The notes beneath the pieces are model-generated. The model searched no databases and was not told where the DNA came from. It saw only the letters and a program-made list of their open reading frames with translations. A program made the translations under genes and the position numbers. This document shows, piece by piece, positions 1-5,326 of a stretch of 5,326 nt of DNA. This DNA comes from an uncultured Porphyromonas sp. (lineage in GTDB: Bacteria; Bacteroidota; Bacteroidia; Bacteroidales; Porphyromonadaceae). Numbering within the stretch: position 1 is the stretch's first letter; every line of letters starts with the position of its first letter. Where the stretch lies: contig NZ_CAKRLH010000108.1 of assembly GCF_934359325.1 (NCBI RefSeq), forward strand, positions 1 through 5,326, given 5' to 3'.

Positions 1-2517
1 ATCAAGCCGGGGGAGACGAATACGATCGCCTTCCGCGTCTTCCGCTGGTGCGATGGGACATACCTGGAGGATCAGGATATGTTTCGCCACACCGGATTTC
101 ACCGGGACGTCTACCTCTACGCCCGTCCCAAGTCCCACCTCGCAGACATCACGATCAAGCAGGACCTGATCAATGACTATAAGGACGGACTGCTGGCTCT
201 CCGGCTAAAGTCTGCCGGCTCACCCCGCTACGAGCTAACCCTCACCGATGCCCTCGGACAGAAGGTCTGGGAGCGCTCATTACCGGGCTTCAGTGTCAAT
301 ACCGTCCGTGCAGTCATACCCGGAGTCGCTCCCTGGACCGCCGAGACCCCCAATCTCTACAAGCTTGAGATCAAGAGCTTCGTCGATGGGAAGCTCTCCG
401 AGGTGTGCCGATTCGACATCGGCTTCCGCAACATCCGGATCGAGGATACTTTGCTCAAGGTCAATGGCAAGCCGGTCCTCATCAAGGGCGCCAATCGCCA
501 CGACACCGACCCCAATAGCGGATGCATCGTCTCGCGCGAGCGGATGCTGGAGGACGTGAAGCTGGCGAAGCAATTCAATATGAATGCCATCCGCACCTGT
601 CACTACCCCAATGATCCCTACTTCTACAAGCTCTGCGATGTCTACGGACTCTACGTCTGCGCCGAGTCCAATCTCGAGTCCCACGGCATGGGCTACGGAG
701 CGGAGTCGCTCGCCAAGCAGCCGGAGTGGGTGGTTCCCCATGTGGAGCGAAACGTCCGGCAGGTCGCTTCGAGAGGCATTCATCCGTCGATCATCATTTG
801 GTCGATGGCCAATGAGGCTGGGGATGGAGAAAACTTCGCTGCCGCCCGCTCGGCAATCAAGAAGCTCGACACCACCCGTCCCATCATGCTCGAGCGCGCC
901 ATTGATGGTCCCAATACCGACATCTACGGCAATATGTACCGCCGACCGAGTGAGCTCATCGCCTATGCGCAGGGCAACCCATCCAAGCCCTACATCCTGG
1001 CGGAGTACGCCCACGCAATGGGTAACAGTCAGGGCTGTATGACCGACTATATGGATCTCTTCCACACCTATCCGGTCCTGCAGGGCGGCTTCATCTGGGA
1101 CTTTGTAGACCAAGCGCAGTACATGGAGAAGCCTGACGGCACCACCGTCAGAGGATATGGCGGCGACTGGAACGACTACGACCCGAGCGACAACAACTTC
1201 TGCGACAATGGACTCTTCGACTGCACCCGTATGCCGAAGCCCAATGCGGTGGAGGCAAAGTTTGCCTACCAGCCAGTTCTCACCACTATGGAGGGACAGC
1301 TCTCTGACGGACGAGTGACACTGCTGATCAAGAACGACAACGACTTCCGTCCGCTCGACTACCTGTCTCTCAATTACGCCATCACTGTAGACGGGCAGGA
1401 GGTGCAGGCTCACTCCATGGCCTGCCCTGCCGTCAAGCCTGGTGAGACAGAGCGGCTGGAGATCAAGCTCCCTGCGATCGATGCCACCGGGAAGGATGTC
1501 TTCCTCAATGTCGAGTACCGCACACTGGAGGATCAGCCACTCATCCCTGCCGACCACTTGGTGGCACGTGATCAGCTCACCCTCGTCGAGCACACCGAGC
1601 GGATGCTCCCACTCGGACAGTATGGCTACGTGACCCTGGAGGAGATGTCAGAGAGTACGATCTACTTCCTCGTCAATCACGACTGTGTCGTCTCCTTCGA
1701 CAAGACAAGCGGCTTCCTCACCGGCTACAGCATGGGAGACAATGAGTATATGGCAGAGGGATCCGCGCTGATGCCCTCCTTCTACCGCGCCCCGACCGAC
1801 AACGACATAGGTGCCGGGCTTCAGCAGAAGTGGCAGGCGTGGAGAGAGCCGAAGATGAAGCTCACCTCGCTAAGCTACGAGGTGATCAATGGTCGCGGCA
1901 ATGTGATCGCCAAGTATGACCTGCCGGGCGTCCGATGCGACCTGACAATGGAGTACACGATCGATGTGGACGGAAAGGTCTACATCTCTCAGAAGCTCGA
2001 TCCCCGAAGCAACGACAAGGATATGCCGGAGCTCTTCCGCTTCGGGCTGCAGATGGAGATGCCGGTCGCCTACAGCCAGATCCACTACTACGGCAGAGGT
2101 CCGATCGAGACCTACCCCGACCGCAAGTCCAATGCCTTCATCGGCTGGTATGACCTCGCCGTCAGCGATGCCTACTTCTCCTACGACCGTCCTCAGGAGA
2201 GCGGTCTCCACAGCGACCTCCGCTACTGGTCTGTCATCAATGAGCAGGGCGAGGGACTGGGCTTCGTGTCGGGCAAGAGCTTCTACGCATCCGCCCTGCC
2301 CTACAGCGTTGCTCAGCTGGAGGACTTCCTCGAGAAGGCGCAGCGCCACTCGGAGCAGCTGACCCCGAGTAAGGACAGGGTCTTCCTCCACATCGACGCA
2401 GAGCACCTCGGTCTGGGTGGCGTCGACTCCTGGGGATCCATCCCACCCGAGCGCTGGCGTCTCCCATACGGCAGCTACAGCCAGGAGATCTGTCTCTTCC
2501 CTGTAGCCAGACGCTGA
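1..2517 (+). CDS. lacZ: Beta-galactosidase, GH2 LacZ type (5' end cut by window)
   Basis: Hydrolyses terminal beta-D-galactosides such as lactose by the retaining GH2 mechanism. The frame is open from base 1 to the TGA at 2515-2517, giving 838 codons. By alignment from memory with the 1024-residue E. coli LacZ, roughly the first 180 residues are missing. The ATG at 79 is not the start: residues before it include the LacZ motif DGTYLEDQD, whose Asp (residue 18, bases 52-54) matches substrate-binding Asp201. Visible further on are NRH (His167, like His357), HYP (His201, like His391), ESHGM (Glu226 and His228, like Glu416 and His418), acid/base Glu272 in NEAGDG (bases 814-816), nucleophile Glu335 in EYAHAMGNS (bases 1003-1005), Trp366 (like Trp568), Asn403 (like Asn604) and a C-terminal DSW (Trp811, like Trp999). 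Domain order is the end of the sugar-binding jelly roll, Ig-like domain (about 37-144), TIM barrel (about 145-427), second Ig-like domain, then the C-terminal beta-sandwich with RAPTDNDIG (596-604) and GRGPIETYPDR. All catalytic residues in view are intact. Whether it carries a signal peptide cannot be seen. Natural substrate (lactose or a host or plant glycan) is not determined. Confidence 0.96.
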   Translation: MKPGETNTIAFRVFRWCDGTYLEDQDMFRHTGFHRDVYLYARPKSHLADITIKQDLINDYKDGLLALRLKSAGSPRYELTLTDALGQKVWERSLPGFSVNTVRAVIPGVAPWTAETPNLYKLEIKSFVDGKLSEVCRFDIGFRNIRIEDTLLKVNGKPVLIKGANRHDTDPNSGCIVSRERMLEDVKLAKQFNMNAIRTCHYPNDPYFYKLCDVYGLYVCAESNLESHGMGYGAESLAKQPEWVVPHVERNVRQVASRGIHPSIIIWSMANEAGDGENFAAARSAIKKLDTTRPIMLERAIDGPNTDIYGNMYRRPSELIAYAQGNPSKPYILAEYAHAMGNSQGCMTDYMDLFHTYPVLQGGFIWDFVDQAQYMEKPDGTTVRGYGGDWNDYDPSDNNFCDNGLFDCTRMPKPNAVEAKFAYQPVLTTMEGQLSDGRVTLLIKNDNDFRPLDYLSLNYAITVDGQEVQAHSMACPAVKPGETERLEIKLPAIDATGKDVFLNVEYRTLEDQPLIPADHLVARDQLTLVEHTERMLPLGQYGYVTLEEMSESTIYFLVNHDCVVSFDKTSGFLTGYSMGDNEYMAEGSALMPSFYRAPTDNDIGAGLQQKWQAWREPKMKLTSLSYEVINGRGNVIAKYDLPGVRCDLTMEYTIDVDGKVYISQKLDPRSNDKDMPELFRFGLQMEMPVAYSQIHYYGRGPIETYPDRKSNAFIGWYDLAVSDAYFSYDRPQESGLHSDLRYWSVINEQGEGLGFVSGKSFYASALPYSVAQLEDFLEKAQRHSEQLTPSKDRVFLHIDAEHLGLGGVDSWGSIPPERWRLPYGSYSQEICLFPVARR

Positions 2518-2530
2518 CAAGTAGTTTCTA

Positions 2531-2570
2531 AGAGGAGCCTCTTCCGATCGGAGGGGGTTCCTCTTTTTTT
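2531..2570 (+). terminator. Intrinsic (Rho-independent) terminator after lacZ
   Basis: The arm at 2531-2546 pairs with 2549-2564. About 15 consecutive pairs form, including three G-T (G.U in RNA) pairs, around a GATC loop. A run of seven T (2564-2570) follows directly. The stem begins 13 bases after the lacZ stop codon, the usual place for a terminator. There is no T-run on the opposite strand, so it should work in the plus direction only. It should separate lacZ from the downstream ATPase gene. Confidence 0.93.
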
Positions 2571-2603
2571 ATACTAAAAATGGTGTAAGCTGAGAGCTTT
2601 GGG

Positions 2604-2611
2604 TACCTTTG
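2604..2611 (+). promoter_or_regulatory. Bacteroidota-type promoter, -7 box TACCTTTG
   Basis: TACCTTTG is an exact match to the TAnnTTTG -7 consensus read by the Bacteroidota primary sigma factor. It lies between the lacZ terminator and the ATPase start. No clear TTG-type -33 element is present at the expected distance (around 2580-2584 there is only TGGTG), so recognition would rest mainly on the -7 box. Transcription would be expected to begin at about 2614-2620, giving a short leader of about 20-26 bases. The start site is inferred, not seen. Confidence 0.75.
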
Positions 2612-2630
2612 CTGAGCATTCATCTATCAC

Positions 2631-2636
2631 AAGGAG
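2631..2636 (+). promoter_or_regulatory. Shine-Dalgarno-like site AAGGAG for the ATPase gene
   Basis: AAGGAG sits only three bases before the ATG at 2640. This is closer than the usual 5-9 base spacing, but it is the only strong purine-rich site in the leader. Bacteroidota genes often lack a Shine-Dalgarno sequence, so its presence is notable. It favours the ATG at 2640. A second in-frame ATG at 2664 (residue 9) would lie 27 bases after the site, too far for it to serve. Confidence 0.6.
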
Positions 2637-2639
2637 ATT

Positions 2640-5326
2640 ATGAGCGAAAAGATATACTACAGCATGACCGCAGACGAGGTGGCGAAAGATCTCGGCACCT
2701 CAAGAGAGCAAGGTCTCTCACCCGAAGAGGTCAAGCAGAGACTGGAGAAGTATGGACACAATAAGCTGAGGGAGAAGAAGCGTACCCCGATATGGAAGAT
2801 CTTCCTGAGCCAATTCAAGGACACTCTCGTCCTGGTTCTGATCCTCGCAGCCATCGTCACGGCTGTGATCGCCGTTGTCGACAAGACGAATAACTTCACC
2901 GACAGCTTCATCATCCTCGCCATCCTGATCGTCAATGCGGTCATCGGTACGATCCAGGAGCATAAGGCGATGGTCTCCCTCGACTCGCTCAATCGCATGA
3001 GTGCTCCTCACAGCAAGGTGATCCGTGGGGGCAACATCACCGAGATCAGCTCTGAGGAGATCGTCCCGGGAGACGTGGTGGTGCTCGATGTGGGTGACAT
3101 CGTCCCCGCTGACATACGGCTGACCGACTGCGTCAATCTTAAGATCCAGGAGGCGGCTCTCACCGGAGAGTCGGTCTCGAGTGACAAGAGCGCCGAGCCA
3201 CTCCCCGCAGACCCCGATCTCCCCATCGGCGACCGATCCAACGTCGCCTTCTCCACCGGTCTCGTCACCTACGGTCGTGGCAAGGGCATCGTCGTGGCTA
3301 CCGGTATGGAGACCGAGGTGGGACACATCGCCGAGATGCTATCCGAGACCGAGCAGCAGGAGATGCCGCTTCAGAAGCGGCTCAATCAGCTCGGCAAGAT
3401 CCTCGGATTCCTCGCCCTCGGCATTTGCGTCCTGATCTTTATCCTCGGTATCCTCTACGGACAGGGCATCCTCGAGATGCTCCTAATGGCCGTCTCCCTC
3501 GGTGTGGCTGCCATCCCGGAGGGTCTGCAGGTAGTGGCGACGCTTGTCCTCGCCATGGGCGTGCAGCGGCTCGTGAAACACAATGCCATTGTCCGCACCC
3601 TACCCTCCGTCGAGACCCTCGGCAGCACCTCCATCATCTGCTCCGATAAGACCGGCACCCTGACGCAGAATAAGATGACCATCACCCACTCCTGGCTGCC
3701 CGGTGAGGAGCTGATCGAAATGGATGAGGCGACTAAGGTGCCTGAGGCGACTGAGGAGAGCCTTAGGCTGCTACTCGAGGTAGGATCGCTCGCCAACGAA
3801 GCACACCAGTCCGACGATCCCGATGCGGAGAGCCCCTACAGCGGCGACCCGACGGAGATCGCCTTCCTCGAGCTCGCCTATCGTCGGGACGGGATAAGCA
3901 AAAACGACCTCGAGGCGAAGCACCCCCGCAAAGCTGAGGTTCCCTTCGACTCCGAGCGGAAGATGATGTCTACCATCAACGCCATAGACGGCAAGAGCCT
4001 CCGCACCAACGTCAAGGGCGGCACCGACGAGATACTCTCCCGCTGCACCCACTACCTCAGCGCTGGTGAGCGTCTCCCGCTGACCGAAGAGGTGGCGGAT
4101 GAGATCCGCTCAGCCAACGTCCACATGGCTGAGGAGGCGCTCCGAGTGCTCGCCGTCGCCTATGCCGACATCGACTCACTCCCTGCTGATGAAACCTCCG
4201 AGGCGGTGGAGAAGGAGCTGACCCTCATCGGACTCGTCGGGATGATCGACCCGGCTCGTCCGGAGGTGATCCCCGCCGTCGCCGAGTGCCGCACCGCCGG
4301 CATCAAGCCTGTGATGATCACCGGTGACCACCAGGTGACCGCCTCTGCCATCGCCCGACAGATCGGGATCCTCGAGGAGGGCGACCGAGTGACCAACGGC
4401 ACCGAACTGGAGAAGATGAGCGACGATGAACTCTACGACCTCGTCCCCCACTGCGCCGTCTACGCTCGTGTGGCACCGGAGCACAAGGTGCGTATCGTCA
4501 AGGCGTGGCAGAAGCACGGCAAGGTGGTCGCCATGACCGGTGACGGGGTAAATGACGCCCCGGCACTGAAGCGAGCCGACATCGGCATCGCCATGGGCAT
4601 CACCGGCACAGAGGTCTCCAAAGATGCCGCCGACGTGGTACTGACGGACGATAACTTCGCCACGATCGTCAATTCGGTCCGCGAGGGACGTCGCATATAC
4701 GACAATATCGTCAAGTCGGTCCAGTTCCTCCTCACTTCCAATATTGGTGAAGTGATGCTGATCCTCATTGCCACTGTCTTCAACCTCGGCAACCCGCTGC
4801 TCCCGATCCATCTCCTCTGGGTCAATCTCGTCACCGACAGCCTCCCCGCCCTCGCCATAAGCCTCGATCCTCCGGCGGAGGGGATCATGAAGCGTCCCCC
4901 GATCGACAGCGAGAAAGGCTTCTTCACCCGAGGCTTCATCTGGCGAATGTGCTACCAGGGACTGATCATCGGACTGCTGGCACTCACCGGCTACCTGATC
5001 GGTAAGAATGACGGAGGGGTCGAGCTGGGTCAGACGATGGCCTTCATCGTCATCTGTATGGCTCAGATGCTCAACATCCGCAACCTCCACTCCAGCACGC
5101 TGCCGAGCTGGCGCACCTCACCCTTCAGGAATATGCCGCTCTTCTGGGCGCTCGTCGTCTCCACGCTGATGATGGCTGCGGTGGTCTTCATCCCCGGCAT
5201 TAACGACATCTTCCACCTCGAGATGCCCGATCCGAAGCACTTCTTGATGGTCCTCGGGCTGATGTTTGTCCCGATCGTGATCGTCAATCTCTTCAAGCTC
5301 CTCGGCATCAATACCATCAAGGGAGA
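2640..5326 (+). CDS. P2-type cation-transporting P-type ATPase, probably Ca2+ pump (3' end cut by window)
   Basis: Integral membrane pump that would use ATP to move a cation, most likely Ca2+, out of the cytoplasm. 895 codons are open to the window edge; related bacterial pumps are about 870-950 residues, so little is missing. An in-frame TGA at 2613 limits the start, and the ATG at 2640 follows AAGGAG. The N-terminal cation-ATPase domain (about 5-60) precedes TM1 (63-80) and TM2 (88-106). The actuator domain holds TGES (175-178). TM3 (254-273) and TM4 (about 278-305, with IPEGL and Glu294) follow. The P domain has the phosphorylated Asp336 in DKTGTLT. The N domain has GDPTE (402-406) and KGG with Lys459. 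TGD (561-563) and TGDGVNDAP (633-641) close the ATPase core. Six more helices lie at about 690-888. TM5 keeps SNxGE (Asn701, Glu704) and TM6 keeps NLVTD (Asn729, Thr732, Asp733), matching SERCA Asn768, Glu771, Asn796, Thr799 and Asp800. Gln809 in TM8 replaces SERCA Glu908, as I recall for PMCA-type pumps. Gln297 replaces the usual second Pro of PEGLP. Class is secure; the transported ion is inferred. It appears to be transcribed from its own promoter. Confidence 0.94.
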   Translation, partial: MSEKIYYSMTADEVAKDLGTSREQGLSPEEVKQRLEKYGHNKLREKKRTPIWKIFLSQFKDTLVLVLILAAIVTAVIAVVDKTNNFTDSFIILAILIVNAVIGTIQEHKAMVSLDSLNRMSAPHSKVIRGGNITEISSEEIVPGDVVVLDVGDIVPADIRLTDCVNLKIQEAALTGESVSSDKSAEPLPADPDLPIGDRSNVAFSTGLVTYGRGKGIVVATGMETEVGHIAEMLSETEQQEMPLQKRLNQLGKILGFLALGICVLIFILGILYGQGILEMLLMAVSLGVAAIPEGLQVVATLVLAMGVQRLVKHNAIVRTLPSVETLGSTSIICSDKTGTLTQNKMTITHSWLPGEELIEMDEATKVPEATEESLRLLLEVGSLANEAHQSDDPDAESPYSGDPTEIAFLELAYRRDGISKNDLEAKHPRKAEVPFDSERKMMSTINAIDGKSLRTNVKGGTDEILSRCTHYLSAGERLPLTEEVADEIRSANVHMAEEALRVLAVAYADIDSLPADETSEAVEKELTLIGLVGMIDPARPEVIPAVAECRTAGIKPVMITGDHQVTASAIARQIGILEEGDRVTNGTELEKMSDDELYDLVPHCAVYARVAPEHKVRIVKAWQKHGKVVAMTGDGVNDAPALKRADIGIAMGITGTEVSKDAADVVLTDDNFATIVNSVREGRRIYDNIVKSVQFLLTSNIGEVMLILIATVFNLGNPLLPIHLLWVNLVTDSLPALAISLDPPAEGIMKRPPIDSEKGFFTRGFIWRMCYQGLIIGLLALTGYLIGKNDGGVELGQTMAFIVICMAQMLNIRNLHSSTLPSWRTSPFRNMPLFWALVVSTLMMAAVVFIPGINDIFHLEMPDPKHFLMVLGLMFVPIVIVNLFKLLGINTIKG

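Noticed and set aside
280..1593. A 437-codon open frame on the minus strand inside the beta-galactosidase gene.
   Set aside because: It lies fully antisense to a gene with intact catalytic motifs. Its translation is low-complexity (rich in V, G, L, D, E, R) with no recognisable domain. Long antisense frames are expected opposite GC-rich genes with biased codon use.
1870..2520. A minus-strand open frame of 216 codons opposite the end of lacZ.
   Set aside because: It mirrors the codons of the conserved LacZ C-terminal domain, and its product has no recognisable features. No supporting promoter was seen.
2518..2639. Possible small RNA, riboswitch or short gene in the intergenic gap.
   Set aside because: The gap is only 122 bases and is accounted for by the terminator, promoter box and ribosome-binding site. 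The only strong hairpin is the terminator, and no conserved riboswitch fold or short coding frame with a start site was seen.
2718..3326. A minus-strand open frame of 202 codons opposite the start of the ATPase gene.
   Set aside because: It is antisense to TM1, TM2 and the actuator domain of a clear P-type ATPase, and its Asp/Val/Gly-rich translation matches no family I know.
4176..5090. A 304-codon open frame on the minus strand inside the ATPase gene.
   Set aside because: It is antisense to the conserved P domain and TM5-TM8 of the pump. Its translation is Asp/His/Gly/Val-rich with no domain I recognise, and no promoter or terminator for the minus strand is apparent.
1..5326. A shared operon or novel two-gene system linking the glycosidase and the cation pump.
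   Set aside because: A strong terminator and a separate promoter lie between them, and both belong to well-known families with no obvious functional link.

Overview
The window looks like ordinary chromosomal sequence from a member of the Bacteroidota, probably Bacteroidales. The main evidence is a perfect match to the Bacteroidota -7 promoter box (TAnnTTTG, here TACCTTTG) in the only intergenic gap, plus a GH2 beta-galactosidase with sequence features of that phylum (NEAGxG acid/base motif, NTDIY..MY stretch). The lineage is inferred, and I would not name a genus. Coding DNA is fairly GC-rich with many C/G third positions, while the gap is visibly AT-richer.

Layout: two large genes on the plus strand fill almost everything. 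Bases 1-2517 are the 3' four-fifths of a LacZ-type beta-galactosidase whose start lies left of the window; the first in-frame ATG (79) is internal. Bases 2518-2639 are a compact gap holding, in order, a strong intrinsic terminator (2531-2570), a Bacteroidota-type promoter box (2604-2611) and a Shine-Dalgarno-like AAGGAG (2631-2636). From 2640 to the right edge runs a nearly complete P2-type cation-transporting P-type ATPase (895 codons seen, no stop reached), most like the Ca2+ pump subgroup.

The two genes look like separate transcription units: a terminator ends the first and a promoter starts the second. Their products, a glycosidase and a membrane cation pump, have no obvious shared pathway, so they are probably simply adjacent.

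I found no mobile element, CRISPR array, RNA gene or undescribed system. The points most worth a second look are two substitutions in the ion pathway of the ATPase: Gln for the second proline of the TM4 PEGLP motif (residue 297), and Gln for the SERCA Glu908 ligand in TM8 (residue 809). They make its ion specificity and stoichiometry less certain than a plain Ca2+ ATPase label suggests.
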